A stretch of DNA of 64,000 nucleotides from Ectothiorhodospiraceae bacterium BW-2 (GCA_008375315.1 CP032507.1:2035001-2099000); one strand, 5' to 3'. Counted from the stretch's first letter, positions 1-8,610 are shown. Notes: generated by a model not told the origin, from the sequence alone. Made by a program: numbers and translations.

Positions 1-1547
1 TAACATTCGACCCCCAGCGCGAGGCGAGCCACTTCACTCTCTAACTGCTGCTGTAGCTGCCCACTAGAGTCGTGTAGCTCAGTGGCTAATAGCTGACAAC
101 CGGCCGGATGGAGCAGCTCGGCCGCTGGGGTCGCTTTTAGCTGCTGTAGCGCCTCTAACAGGGTCTCAGCTTCACTCTCCTCAATGCGTTCAGCTAGAGT
201 GAATATCGGTCGCTGCTCTAGCCGCTGTAGCTGGCGTAGCTGCTGCTGGTAGATCGCGATCTGTTGCTCTAGCGCGAGATTGTGTTGCTGTTGTCGGCCA
301 ATGAGGGGTTTTGTGCGATGGGCGACTATGAGTAGCAGTAGCGCGAGCAGTAGCAGTATCGCACTGATCGGGAGTAGATAGGGTTGCAAGAGAGGGGAGA
401 GAAGCGGTGCAGGGAGAGTGGTCTCAATACCGGCGTGGATCATGGCAAATAGGGTGGCAGGGATAAGCCCAAGTAGTCCGAACAGCCCGCTTAGACGGAA
501 GTGGCGCCGGCGCTGGCGCTGATATTTTGTTAGCTGCCGCTGCCCCTGTTGTCGCTGTTGCGGTAGCGGGGGCTCCTCCTGCTCATCACCGCTTTCGATC
601 TCGCCAAGCGATATCTGGAGTTGGGTAATATAGCGACTACAGCGCTGCTGTAGCTGTTGTAGCTGACCGAAGCGCTGCGTCATGTCGCTAAGCCGCTGCT
701 GTAGGGGGAGCAGCCACGGATGCGGCTCTTGGAGTGCAAAGCTAAGCTGCTGATAGTGATCTGTGAGCCGTGTGAGTTGCTGTAGCCAGTGGGAGAGGGG
801 TTGAGCCGATTGGGGCAGCGCGTCAAATTCGCCGCTCACCTGTCTTAAACCTTCGAGCTGCTGCTGTAAGTGTTGGTGCCGCCGGGCTAGCTGCTCAACC
901 ATCGCCTCTCGTTCCAGAGGGGAGGGGCTACTTTGCAGCTCTATGGCAAAGTGGTGCTCTTGTAACTGCTGTTTGATCTCGGTTAGCTGCTGGCTGAGGG
1001 TGCGATGGTGGTGCCGATTGGCCTCTATCTGCTCGGTCAAGGTGGCAATGAGCTGCTGCATCTGCTCGACCCCCGCAATAGCACCGGCAGTGTGGTGGCT
1101 AGGGTGGTGGTTGGCGGCATCGCGCTGGGCTAGATAGATCGAATCGACAAACTCACTGTAGTTAAAGCCGATGAGGCGCTCTATCTGCTCCTGCACCGAG
1201 CGGGGGCCTTGGGCCAATATCTCACCGCTATCGCTTTGTAGTAGCCGCGCCGAGACTCGACGATCAATATCGAAGCTGCGCTCAATGCGGTAGCGGTTAC
1301 CCTCATTGCCACAGAAAGCTAGCTCAACCCGACCATCGCTCTCCCCCCAGAGGATCACCTTATCGAGTTGTGAGGCATCAATTTGAAAGGTACGGCCAAA
1401 GAGGGCTAAGGCGATGGTCTCAACAATAGCGGTTTTGCCCGACTCATTGACGCCGAAGATGGCAATCGTCCCCGTCGCGGGGAGTTGATTCAGTCGAAGC
1501 TGGCGATACTTGAGGATATTGTCAGATTGCAGCGACTCAATAATCAC
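1..1547 (-). CDS. Membrane-anchored SMC/SbcC-like ATPase (partial, C-terminus off the left edge)
   Basis: About 515 codons are open from a GTG at 1547 to the window edge. The N-terminus has an ABC/RecF-type ATPase head with Walker A GVNESGKT at residues 32-39. A long Gln/Leu-rich coiled coil follows. Around residues 350-372 and 385-405 two strongly hydrophobic stretches form a likely membrane hairpin inside the coil, after which the coil continues. SMC/Rad50-like heads act in DNA repair or chromosome maintenance; a membrane hairpin in the coil recalls the YhaN group. The start overlaps the stop of the upstream 66-codon gene in GTGA, suggesting translational coupling. The second half, with Walker B and signature motifs, is outside the window, so the family call is moderate. 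No SbcD-like nuclease is next to it in this window. Confidence 0.75.
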   Translation of the reverse strand, partial: MIIESLQSDNILKYRQLRLNQLPATGTIAIFGVNESGKTAIVETIALALFGRTFQIDASQLDKVILWGESDGRVELAFCGNEGNRYRIERSFDIDRRVSARLLQSDSGEILAQGPRSVQEQIERLIGFNYSEFVDSIYLAQRDAANHHPSHHTAGAIAGVEQMQQLIATLTEQIEANRHHHRTLSQQLTEIKQQLQEHHFAIELQSSPSPLEREAMVEQLARRHQHLQQQLEGLRQVSGEFDALPQSAQPLSHWLQQLTRLTDHYQQLSFALQEPHPWLLPLQQRLSDMTQRFGQLQQLQQRCSRYITQLQISLGEIESGDEQEEPPLPQQRQQGQRQLTKYQRQRRRHFRLSGLFGLLGLIPATLFAMIHAGIETTLPAPLLSPLLQPYLLPISAILLLLALLLLIVAHRTKPLIGRQQQHNLALEQQIAIYQQQLRQLQRLEQRPIFTLAERIEESEAETLLEALQQLKATPAAELLHPAGCQLLATELHDSSGQLQQQLESEVARLALGVEC

Positions 1548-1744
1548 GATTTTATCTCCGCCTGTCTGTTCTTTAGGTAGCGTAAGACTAGCTCAGTCGC
1601 ACGGTTAAACATCTCTAGGTCAGTAATCGGATCATCACTGTTTTGGCGTCTCTGTCGCTCTTTAGCGACAAACTGTTCAAAAACGGCGGCCGCATCAGTG
1701 ACGCGAAAATCGCGCCGTTTCGATTCAGTGGCGTCAGTTAGCAT
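1544..1744 (-). CDS. Small charged protein coupled to SMC-like ATPase
   Basis: A 66-residue, highly charged, probably helical protein without signal peptide, Cys motif or membrane segment. Its TGA stop overlaps the GTG start of the SMC-like ATPase, so the two are almost certainly one operon. I do not recognise the family. It could be a small regulatory partner of the ATPase, or the remnant of a longer upstream partner; nothing in the sequence decides this. The ATG at 1744 is preceded by AGGAGGAGCC (complement of 1751-1760), a good ribosome binding site, which supports the start. Confidence 0.6.
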   Translation of the reverse strand: MLTDATESKRRDFRVTDAAAVFEQFVAKERQRRQNSDDPITDLEMFNRATELVLRYLKNRQAEIKS

Positions 1745-1836
1745 AAGGTTAGGCTCCTCCTCAATCGTGAGGGGTGAGGATACCTTGCTAACGGAGGAAT
1801 GTCATCTGCTGTCAGAGGGGGAGGAATCGGCGAGAT

Positions 1837-1870
1837 AAAAAAAAGGGGAGATTAACTCGAATCTCCCCTT
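1837..1870 (-). terminator. Rho-independent terminator of the cytochrome c4 gene
   Basis: An 11-bp perfect stem (arms 1843-1853 and 1860-1870, AAGGGGAGATT type) with a 6-nt loop is followed on the minus strand by eight T residues (plus-strand A run 1837-1844). It lies 45 bp downstream of the c4 stop codon in the right orientation. Confidence 0.9.
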
Positions 1871-1914
1871 AATCTAGGTAGGGTTGTGTGATGAGAAAGG
1901 GGGGGTAGATAGAT

Positions 1915-2511
1915 CTAGTGCAGGCCGCTGATGAAGTCAGCGACGGCACCGATTTCAGTATCGTTCATCTTGTCGGCAATCGGGTTCATCATCGGATGAA
2001 CTCGGAGACCGGAGCGAAAATCTTGTAGCGCCTTGACGGTGTAGTCGATATGCTGCCCCGATAGCGAAGGGAAGAGCGCCGCAGGGTTACCCACACCGTT
2101 CGGGCCGTGACACGACATACAGGCGGGGACATTTTTATCCTTGTCGCCGGCGTAGTAGAGCTGTTTCCCGAGTATCGCTTTTTCAGGCGTGGCCGAGCCG
2201 ATGGCGGTGGTTTGGGTGGCAAAATAGGCCCCTAAATCGGCCATATCTTGCTCACTTAGCGGAGCGGCCATTCCAGCCATAATCGGATCTTTGCGTTCGC
2301 CACTTTTGAAAGCGGCGAGTTGATTGGCGATATAGCTAGCGTGCTGACCCGCTAGTTTGGGGTATTGGGCCAGCGTGCTGTTACCATCGGCGTTGTGACA
2401 GGCAGTACAAGTGGCCGATTTGGTTTTGCCGGCAGCGGCGTTGCCGGCAGCGAGAGCAGAAGAGCTCAAACCGACCAGCACAAGGGCTGCGAGTATCTCT
2501 TTTTTCATCAT
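1915..2511 (-). CDS. Cytochrome c4, periplasmic diheme
   Basis: About 198 residues with a cleavable signal peptide (hydrophobic core then A-L-A-A). Two class I cytochrome c halves each carry a heme-attachment site, CTACH and CMSCH, with distal Met ligands likely in the PIMAG and PMMNP segments. Length and the tandem arrangement are typical of cytochrome c4, a periplasmic electron carrier to terminal oxidases in gammaproteobacteria. It is downstream of the cytochrome c5-like gene on the same strand (gap 50 bp), so the two probably form a respiratory pair. Two consecutive ATG codons (2511 and 2508) follow GGAA; either may be the start. A strong terminator follows. Confidence 0.93.
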   Translation of the reverse strand: MMKKEILAALVLVGLSSSALAAGNAAAGKTKSATCTACHNADGNSTLAQYPKLAGQHASYIANQLAAFKSGERKDPIMAGMAAPLSEQDMADLGAYFATQTTAIGSATPEKAILGKQLYYAGDKDKNVPACMSCHGPNGVGNPAALFPSLSGQHIDYTVKALQDFRSGLRVHPMMNPIADKMNDTEIGAVADFISGLH

Positions 2512-2564
2512 CAATTCCGGTGGTTACATTCTCTTATCAAGGGGAAAGGTCGTTGCAGCAGCCG

Positions 2565-2876
2565 TTACTGGCTCTGGGAGATCATATACTCCACAGCCGC
2601 TCTAAGATCGTCTTCGGTGCAGGTCATGCAGGTTCCCTTCGGAAGCATGGCGGTACCGGGAATCCCGTTCAGAGCGCTCTGCATGAGCGCGTCCATCCCT
2701 TTGGCAATCCGAGGAGCCCAAGCGGCGGTGTCACCCAGTTTAGGCGAGTTGGCAGCCCCTGTCATGTGGCAGTTGACGCAAAATTTATCATAGGTGGCTT
2801 TGCCATCGGCGGCCATCAGAGAGTGGCTGGCCAATACCATGGCGCTACCAAGCAAGATAGAGGTAATCTTCTTCAT
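2565..2876 (-). CDS. Cytochrome c5-like monoheme protein
   Basis: 103 residues: signal peptide ending near S-L-M-A-A, one heme site CVNCH, and a C-terminal CMTC motif followed by acidic residues. The second Cys pair is characteristic of the cytochrome c5 family. The ATG at 2876 is chosen over an upstream in-frame codon because GGAG lies about 9 nt before it and the signal peptide begins there. It is a small periplasmic electron carrier, upstream of and co-oriented with cytochrome c4. Confidence 0.9.
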   Translation of the reverse strand: MKKITSILLGSAMVLASHSLMAADGKATYDKFCVNCHMTGAANSPKLGDTAAWAPRIAKGMDALMQSALNGIPGTAMLPKGTCMTCTEDDLRAAVEYMISQSQ

Positions 2877-3082
2877 CGTTAAAAACTCCAAAAGTCGGGC
2901 TGGATAGAGTGGTAAATAGAGTCGCTTGCCAAGGGGGGCTGCTGACTCAATGTGGCCAGTATAGCATTGATGGGCGATAATCGCTATATCAAAAATTACC
3001 GTTACAGTTTGTCGCTCAACGGGCCGATTGGGTGGGTGAGGGATTTTTTTGGCAAACCGGCTGCGGTACTAGGGTTAACATC

Positions 3083-3973
3083 GTGCAAAAAGTGTCAGTC
3101 TGGAGTGGAATCATCGGGGTGGGGGGGCTGCTGATCTCGCTGATGCTGGAGGGTGTCGCGCTCGACGGTAGCCGCTACTGGGATGAGTCGCTGCGCCAGC
3201 AGCTACCTGAGTCGGATATTATGCCGTTAACGGTCGAGGGTGAGCCCTTTCTAGCGCTCTACCACCACGCTGAGACCGGCAATTTAAGTGGCGGAGTGGT
3301 TATCGTACCCGATTTTCACGCCCATCCCGATTGGCCCGGCGTGGTGCAGACGCTGCGCAATCAGCTACCCCGTTTCGGTTGGAGTACGCTGTCGATTCAG
3401 TTGGCGCAAAGAGCGGTCGCGACGGTGACTGAGGGGGAGAGGAGTTTAACGCAGCCGCTGCCGATGGCGCAGCTATTGCAATCTACCCCCGCCCGCATCG
3501 ATGCGGCTATTGCGGCGATGGAGCAGATCGGGGTCTCTACTGTGGTGCTATTAGGACATGGGGTGGGGGCTCAATTGGTGGTGCACTATATGCGGGACAG
3601 GGCGCAGTCGAAGATTCGTGGCATGGTGCTGGTGAGTCTGGATGGTACCGCAGCGCCTGAGGGTGAGAGCGATACGATGCTGCTTTTGCGTACTATTGGC
3701 CGGCCGATACTCGATATTTTTGGGGAGCTGGGGCCGGAGGCGGTCGTCGCGTCGGCGAGACGGCGTAAAAATATCGCGGTGACAGCACCGCCGGGGGAGC
3801 GGCGTATCCATCGCAGCGCCGAGGAGTACGCGAGGCTCTATCACCCCTCGGTGGCGACTAAAATTAGCTATCGACAGGTGGTATTACCGGCAACAGGGCA
3901 TCAGTTTCATGGCAGCGAGTCGCTACTATTGAAGCGGGTGTTAGGGTGGCTGCGGCGCTATATCGCTGAATAG
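3083..3973 (+). CDS. DUF3530-type alpha/beta-hydrolase-fold protein
   Basis: About 296 residues with an N-terminal hydrophobic export signal, then an alpha/beta-hydrolase-like domain. The motif at the nucleophile-elbow position reads GHGVGA, so the usual Ser is His, as is common in the DUF3530 group. A late His (ATGHQF) is at the usual catalytic-His position. Function is unknown; it may be non-catalytic or use another nucleophile. GTG at 3083 is chosen because AGGG lies about 8 nt upstream and the signal peptide begins there; a longer version from 3032 is possible. It is divergent from the cytochrome genes and marks the end of the left conserved block. Confidence 0.7.
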   Translation: MQKVSVWSGIIGVGGLLISLMLEGVALDGSRYWDESLRQQLPESDIMPLTVEGEPFLALYHHAETGNLSGGVVIVPDFHAHPDWPGVVQTLRNQLPRFGWSTLSIQLAQRAVATVTEGERSLTQPLPMAQLLQSTPARIDAAIAAMEQIGVSTVVLLGHGVGAQLVVHYMRDRAQSKIRGMVLVSLDGTAAPEGESDTMLLLRTIGRPILDIFGELGPEAVVASARRRKNIAVTAPPGERRIHRSAEEYARLYHPSVATKISYRQVVLPATGHQFHGSESLLLKRVLGWLRRYIAE

Positions 3974-4138
3974 GGGGGCTGCCATTGCCACTGAAAAAAA
4001 TAATGGTTTTCGCGGATTTCTGTATGACAATACCTTCGCCAAAAATGGCCCTTACCCGGTATCTTTAAGGGGTTGATTAATCCGACCTCGGTTAGCTGCT
4101 TGTTCAATGATTTGCTCAATAACAATCAAACTATTAGC

Positions 4139-4174
4139 TCCCTCCCCCAGCGGGGGAGGGTTGGGGTGGGGGCA
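4139..4174. repeat. GC-rich intergenic palindrome
   Basis: The core CCCTCCCCC-AG-CGGGGGAGGG can form a 9-bp hairpin, followed by TTGGGGTGGGGG. This type of short palindrome is dispersed in many proteobacterial genomes. There is no T run, so I do not call it a terminator. The rest of the 3974-4214 gap shows no gene. Confidence 0.6.
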
Positions 4175-4214
4175 AACAATGGCGAAACGATGAACAAGGC
4201 CGCGCTTTGAAGGC

Positions 4215-4475
4215 GTGACTTACCAAACTGACGATCAGGTTATTATCTCAGATGATCACTGCTTTATAAGCCACCCGGATTTGCTAAGCGAGCTGCAAGA
4301 ATTAGTAAGAACATCGAAGCGCGCAGACAAAATTATTGCTTCTCGCGCGTACATGCTAGCTCAAAGAGCTAAGGAGGCGCTAATTGATTGGCAGTTTGAT
4401 GTTGGCTCGATAGATCGGAAGAAGCATATCACATTTTGCTATAACAGTATTCAGCGCTATTTTAAACGGGTGTAA
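4215..4475 (+). CDS. Hypothetical protein, first gene of the accessory island
   Basis: 86 residues from a GTG codon; mostly charged and helical, no recognised motif. Base composition is clearly more AT-rich than the flanking chromosomal genes, suggesting recent acquisition. It ends 1 bp before the next gene, so both are probably co-translated. The N-terminus may be truncated because no good ribosome binding site precedes the GTG. Family not recognised. Confidence 0.5.
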   Translation: MTYQTDDQVIISDDHCFISHPDLLSELQELVRTSKRADKIIASRAYMLAQRAKEALIDWQFDVGSIDRKKHITFCYNSIQRYFKRV

Positions 4476-4476
4476 C

Positions 4477-5271
4477 ATGAAAAACCCATATACTTGTGAT
4501 AACTGCCTATTTAACCCATCCCAATATCAGGATGTTGGTACGAAAATAGGATACTGTATAAAGCACAGTCGTCTATTAAAGAACGCTTCTCACACAACGT
4601 GTCACTACTTTCGCAGAAAGGATCTTCCTTATTTCGTTGATGAAGGTGGCCATAACGAACACGCCAAAGAGTTTCCACGAAGCAATGGTGTCGTTTTTTA
4701 TCACTCTAGGTATGAAGATGAGCCTAAGTATTATTCTGAACGCCAAGCTTGGCTAACTAACTCATACGACCCGCATCTACACGAAGTAGTCGTTTACCAT
4801 CGAATGGAAAAGAAATGGGCATACATTCAAGCTTTTTTATCTTCTAGGAATCCCACAAAGAGCATCATTAGTTCTTCTTTAGTTCGTCGATACATTCAAC
4901 AGTGCGGTGCAAAGAATGATAATTATCGACTTTTGCTTTCGCTTGCCAATGACCTTCGAGAAAAGATAGACATCCGCATGAGCGACTTTAGATATGAAAT
5001 AGAAAGCGATGAGTTTTTTCTTCTGAAAGAAAATTACATGAAGGACATAGCTTTATTGAAAGTCTACGCTATCCAAGAATATGGAGCGATAACAGAAAAT
5101 GAAGAGTTAATGTGGGTATCTGATGAGCTGAACGGTTCTCTTTTGTCTTCGTGGAAAGAATTCGAGGTAGATATTAAGGCGTTAGCTCCGGTTGCTACTA
5201 GCTACATTATAGCTTCAGCTCAGCGTCGTGGAAGTTTCTTTCCAGATAGTAGTGCTGAAGCTATCGCATGA
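4477..5271 (+). CDS. Hypothetical protein with N-terminal Cys/His cluster
   Basis: 264 residues. The first 50 residues hold CDNC, YCIKH and TTCHYF segments, a possible zinc or Fe-S site; the rest is a soluble mixed helical domain with no recognised motif. The coding sequence is AT-rich compared with its surroundings. It is downstream of the 86-residue gene by one base and upstream of gene remnants. It may belong to a defence or mobile-element module, but I cannot assign a function. Confidence 0.55.
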   Translation: MKNPYTCDNCLFNPSQYQDVGTKIGYCIKHSRLLKNASHTTCHYFRRKDLPYFVDEGGHNEHAKEFPRSNGVVFYHSRYEDEPKYYSERQAWLTNSYDPHLHEVVVYHRMEKKWAYIQAFLSSRNPTKSIISSSLVRRYIQQCGAKNDNYRLLLSLANDLREKIDIRMSDFRYEIESDEFFLLKENYMKDIALLKVYAIQEYGAITENEELMWVSDELNGSLLSSWKEFEVDIKALAPVATSYIIASAQRRGSFFPDSSAEAIA

Positions 5272-5367
5272 CAAGGAAAATGCACTCGGATGGTAAAAAA
5301 CGCTGCTCGTTTCATCTCTACTCTTTTTGCCGTCGGTTATTTGTAATGTCAGGTAAAGAAACAACAC

Positions 5368-5466
5368 ATGCCAACATGTGCGTACTGTAAAAAAGAAGCC
5401 GTTCTTACTAAGGAACATATCTGGCCAAATGGATTTATTCGGCACATGAGGGGGGGCAAAGGCTAA
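5368..5466 (+). pseudogene. Remnant of an HNH-type endonuclease N-terminus
   Basis: A 32-codon reading frame encodes CAYCKKEAVLTKEHIWP, which fits the start of HNH nucleases of the form CxxC...EHIxP (zinc pair then the first catalytic His). The rest of the domain is missing; the frame stops and a different gene fragment starts within 50 bp. I infer a truncated, non-functional gene. It is a different family from the HNH gene repeated further right. Confidence 0.55.
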
Positions 5467-5507
5467 AAAGCAATGTTTTTGGCATTAATCACCATCGCCT
5501 GCTGTTA

Positions 5508-5873
5508 GTGATGGCAAGAACGCTGGTGGAGCCGGTGATTGATGAAGGGGGCGTTCCGCTACAGCTACAACGCTTTTTAACTCGTGAAGGGTTAAAACTG
5601 AACGATATTAATCTCCCTCTGGATGAGGAGAGCGGTGCCAAAATCGCGCTACTGGCTCGGCTGCAATCCAGATTACACCACCCTGATCGTTTAGAACTGA
5701 TCGCCCGTCGATTGCACCGCTTTAGTCGTGAAGAGGCAGCCTACTGGCTCGGTCGCACCACCCACTTTGGTCGTGATGCCAACCGCTGGGCAATTTCAGG
5801 GCTACGTGTGATGCTAGCTGGCGGCAGCAATCAAGATAAGGGGATTGAGCGGCAACTCAAACGACTACGCTAG
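5508..5873 (+). pseudogene. C-terminal part of an unrecognised protein (5'-truncated)
   Basis: 121 codons from GTG/ATG, with the same frame open for more codons upstream (about 5454 onward, reading ...NVFGINHHRLLLV). This suggests the 3' end of a longer gene fused to the HNH remnant. The segment EAAYWLGRTTHFGRDANRW is distinctive and resembles the end of proteins found with helicase/methylase defence genes, but I am not certain of that. Followed after 9 bp by an antitoxin-like gene. Confidence 0.45.
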
Positions 5874-5882
5874 GAGACCACC

Positions 5883-6089
5883 ATGAATCGTCAGCAACTA
5901 CACCACTGGATCGATAACGCCGAAGAGCAGCAGCTTATTGCGCTAGGTCATATTGTGCAGCTTTTTGATGCTCCCCGATCAGCCGCTCTGCCATCCTCTG
6001 AGAGCAGCCATAATCCGCTAAAAAATAGTATTGTCTCCGAGCAGGATATCCTCTCCCCCATTGATGAGGTATGGACTAGCTGTCAATGA
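5883..6089 (+). CDS. Antitoxin-like small protein upstream of dead PIN toxin
   Basis: 68 residues with an AGGAGA ribosome binding site before ATG at 5883. The C-terminus overlaps the start of a PIN-domain reading frame in ATGA, the usual arrangement of VapB/VapC pairs. The sequence (MNRQQLHHWIDN...) does not match a classic AbrB or RHH antitoxin by eye, so the antitoxin role is inferred from position. Its toxin partner is a pseudogene. Confidence 0.55.
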   Translation: MNRQQLHHWIDNAEEQQLIALGHIVQLFDAPRSAALPSSESSHNPLKNSIVSEQDILSPIDEVWTSCQ

Positions 6090-6435
6090 TTGTACTCGAT
6101 ACACATGCGTGGATTTGGTGGGTATCGGAGTCTCCCAAACTGCCGCACCGGGCTTATCAAGCGATTGAGTCGAGTCAAACAATTTGGGTACCGGCTATCT
6201 GTTGCTAGGAGGTGGCGATGTTAATCGCTAAAGGGCGAATTGAGTTTAATATGGATATTGAGGTATGGCTCGATCTGGCGCTGTAGCGGTCGAAAGTTAA
6301 GTTGCGTCCGCTCGATCCGGCTATTGCGACGCTCTCGCCCCGACTACTAGGCGACTTTCATGGTGAACCGGCTAATCGCTTAATTGTCGCTACCGGGCTA
6401 ACCCACCAACTGCCGTTAGCGAGCAGGTGTTGAAC
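6086..6435 (+). pseudogene. VapC-type PIN toxin, broken
   Basis: The frame starts MIVLDTHAWIWW, the typical first strand and catalytic Asp of VapC toxins, and runs 40 codons to a stop near 6210. Recognisable VapC sequence continues in other frames (LIAKGRIEFNMDIEVWLDLA, then a TAG, then RPLDPAIATLSPRLLG and NRLIVATGLTHQLPLA). At least one frameshift and one stop disrupt it, so an active RNase is unlikely. It overlaps the antitoxin-like gene by ATGA. Confidence 0.75.
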
Positions 6436-6527
6436 CACGGGGCGATGAGACCGGTTAGGGCGACTAGCTAGAAGAGGGTCAGGCGGAAGCGGTGCATCAT
6501 TGAGACAGAACTGAGCCGCTTACCGTG

Positions 6528-6881
6528 TCATGCAAGCGGGCGTTGCCGGATATGGGTTCGATCGACGGTGGTAAATTTCCCTTCCAACACGGCTCCTGAG
6601 GCGATAAGTTGCAGCAGATGCGCTGCCGACTCTTGCAGAGTTTGCGGCGCAAAACGCAAATAGACAACACCGGCAGGCTGTGGCAGGCGGTAACGAAATA
6701 CCAATTCACCATAATCCCGCTCAAAAGTGACAATAACTCTTCGTTCCCGGTGCACCAAAGCCATCACATCTTCATCACGACTGCCGAGCGAGTGCTCTTT
6801 AATCGCCAAGACATCGTGTCCCGCTGCCTCAAGTTCGCGGATGGTCGTCAGGGGGATGCTTTCGTTTAATAACCAGCGCAT
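6528..6881 (-). CDS. DUF5615 PIN-like protein (toxin type)
   Basis: About 117 residues from ATG at 6881: MRWLLNESIPLTTIRELEAAGHDV..., then GSRDEDVMALVHRERRVIVTFERDYGELV. The DEDV and FERDYGEL acidic motifs are those of the DUF5615/Mut7-C PIN-like family, usually paired with a small DUF433-type antitoxin. No such partner is adjacent; upstream the sequence changes abruptly into a truncated methyltransferase gene, so the operon was probably cut. An upstream in-frame extension to 6920 is less likely because homology begins at MRWLLNE. Confidence 0.7.
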   Translation of the reverse strand: MRWLLNESIPLTTIRELEAAGHDVLAIKEHSLGSRDEDVMALVHRERRVIVTFERDYGELVFRYRLPQPAGVVYLRFAPQTLQESAAHLLQLIASGAVLEGKFTTVDRTHIRQRPLA

Positions 6882-6905
6882 CAGGCGGCCGTTTGGGTAA
6901 TGTAG

Positions 6906-7388
6906 ATTGCTGCGGGGCATATTCTCGATGTTGGTTGTGGCTCGGGGCGCGATAGCCGTGCCTTTATGCAGCAGGGCTACAGCGTGACCGCCACCGAACC
7001 GGTTGAAGCGTTAGCCGAACTGGCCGAAGCGTGGCTAGGCCAACCGGTACGCCGCCAAACGGTGCAAAACCTGACCGATTGCGCTCTGTATGATGGCATT
7101 TGGGCGTGTGCCTCGCTGCTCCACCTGCTGCCGCAGGCGCTGCCGGACGCATTTTTGCGACTGGCCAGAGCGCTAAAGCCTGACGGGGTGCTTTATGCCT
7201 CATTTAAGCTCGGTAGCGGGGTGCGCCAAGCCCATGGCCGCACCTTTACCGATCTGGATAGCGCCACACTGGCCACTCTGACCCCCGACTGGCACCTTTT
7301 AGAGAGCTGGATTAGTGACGATAACCGCCCCGACCGTGCCGACCAGTGGCTTAACGCGATTCTCCGATGTCCCGCTTCTACGAAATAG
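6906..7388 (+). pseudogene. Class I SAM-dependent methyltransferase, 5'-truncated
   Basis: The open frame begins inside the SAM-binding motif I (HILDVGCGSGRDS), follows with motif II acidic residue (TATEPVE) and the LYDGIWACASLLHL segment typical of TehB-like small-molecule methyltransferases. The first ~35 residues expected before motif I are missing, with an in-frame TAG at 6903, and no good start precedes the motif; ATG 6966 would remove the SAM-binding loop. It overlaps the HNH gene by 22 bp, so the intact ancestor was probably a methyltransferase-HNH operon. Confidence 0.7.
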
Positions 7389-8395
7389 ACCCCACCCCCG
7401 AAAACTACTGGCGGGCGATTATTCTGTTTGGCCGCAATACCGCCAGCTATAAATTTGCGCTGGCCAAAGCGCTGCTGGAGTTACACGGTAACGGTAAAAG
7501 CCAAGTCAAGCTGGAGGAGTTAGCCGTACCCTACGCCAAACATCTGGCGCAGCACATCAAGCAACAACCCAAACAGATCACCAGCAAACGCAGCTCCTTT
7601 TTAGAGCAGATAACCGCCTACAACCAAGGCCAACTCGATCACGATGGCCTGATTCAGCAGACCACCCGACTCGGGTTTAATAATGTAATTGACGCCTTTC
7701 ACAAAGTGCATGGCAACGATGTCGGCAGCCGCTTTTTTATCGACCAGCGCCGCAGCCACGGCGGGATTGAGCTCACCGACAACCTGAACCACCTGTTAGA
7801 GCAGCTTTCAGCCGAAGATTTGGCCGGAGAAGTCGAAGCCCGATGGCGCTTAGTCGAAGAGGCGTGGGCGAATAACCTCTCGCGCCAACTGATGCTGGTA
7901 GAGTATGAAGAGCACGACCAGCAGCTTATCGGTATTCACAGCCAGCGGCGTATCTCGCTCACCTCCGCCCGACCGGCGCTCAACGGCTACCAAAAGGGGC
8001 GCTGCTTCTACTGCTACCGCGAGATTTCGATCCTCTACGGCAGCGACACCCCCGCCGATGTCGATCACTTCTTCCCCCACAAGCTGAAACGGTGCGATGA
8101 CGGCAAACCGATTGATGGCGTGGCCAACTTGGTGCTGGCCTGTACCGACTGCAATCGCGGCGCACAGGGCAAATTCGACCAAATCCCCGCCCTACCGCTG
8201 CTGGAACGGCTCCACACCCGCAACGAGTACCTGATTAGCTCCCACCACCCGCTGCGGGAGACCCTTATCGCCCAAACCGGTGCCAGCCGTGAAAAGCGGC
8301 AGGATTACCTGCAAGATGCCTACAACTGCGCCACGGTGTTTACTGGTAGCTGGCAGAAGTGGCAGCCGAGGGCTGAGGGAGTTGCGGTTTTTTAG
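7367..8395 (+). CDS. HNH endonuclease family protein, the only complete copy
   Basis: 342 residues. Residues 1-200 are a helical domain without recognised motifs. From residue 213 the HNH core appears: zinc pair CFYC (213-216), catalytic DVDHFFPH (231-238), then NLVLACTDCN with the second Cys pair (259, 262) and central Asn. This indicates a metal-dependent DNA/RNA nuclease. ATG at 7367 lies inside the methyltransferase frame. Six further pieces of this gene, always with the same 3' end, lie at 13.1, 17.0, 18.8, 21.3, 22.5 and 25.7 kb. Those copies are called in relation to this one. Role unknown; a conflict or mobility role is inferred from the company of methyltransferase, SNase and toxin genes. 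Confidence 0.85.
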   Translation: MSRFYEIDPTPENYWRAIILFGRNTASYKFALAKALLELHGNGKSQVKLEELAVPYAKHLAQHIKQQPKQITSKRSSFLEQITAYNQGQLDHDGLIQQTTRLGFNNVIDAFHKVHGNDVGSRFFIDQRRSHGGIELTDNLNHLLEQLSAEDLAGEVEARWRLVEEAWANNLSRQLMLVEYEEHDQQLIGIHSQRRISLTSARPALNGYQKGRCFYCYREISILYGSDTPADVDHFFPHKLKRCDDGKPIDGVANLVLACTDCNRGAQGKFDQIPALPLLERLHTRNEYLISSHHPLRETLIAQTGASREKRQDYLQDAYNCATVFTGSWQKWQPRAEGVAVF

Positions 8396-8610
8396 GGGGT
8401 TAGGTGGGATTTGGGTGAATTTCTGTGGATTTAGGCTGGACATGGGATGCGGGGTTGATACACTGGATTAGGTAGGCTAGGAGTGGACAACGGTTTCTGG
8501 TGATCCCGTTAAATCCGAAGTTAACCCGTTAGAAAATCGCGGTTTTGGCTGTCAGAATGGGGAAATAGGCGGGTCTGGAGCGGAGTTATACGGATCTGTT
8601 TAATGACTTG
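8396..8610 (+). other. HNH-gene tail ending in an attC-like right box
   Basis: Noncoding. The first ~75 bp (to GGGGTTGATACACT) recur after all seven HNH 3' ends. The remainder, from CGGTTTCTGG at 8491 to CTTGTTAGCG at 8608-8617, recurs only after the HNH copy at 17.0 kb (17244-17370). Its arms TTAAATCCG (8510 region) and CGGATCTGTTTAA (8591 region) are imperfect inverted repeats, and it ends in G|TTAGCG, the point where the next cassette begins. I read it as a diverged attC; the left box is not clear. Confidence 0.5.

Noticed and set aside
4139-4174. Rho-independent terminator
   Set aside because: Good stem but no T run on either strand; called a dispersed palindrome instead.
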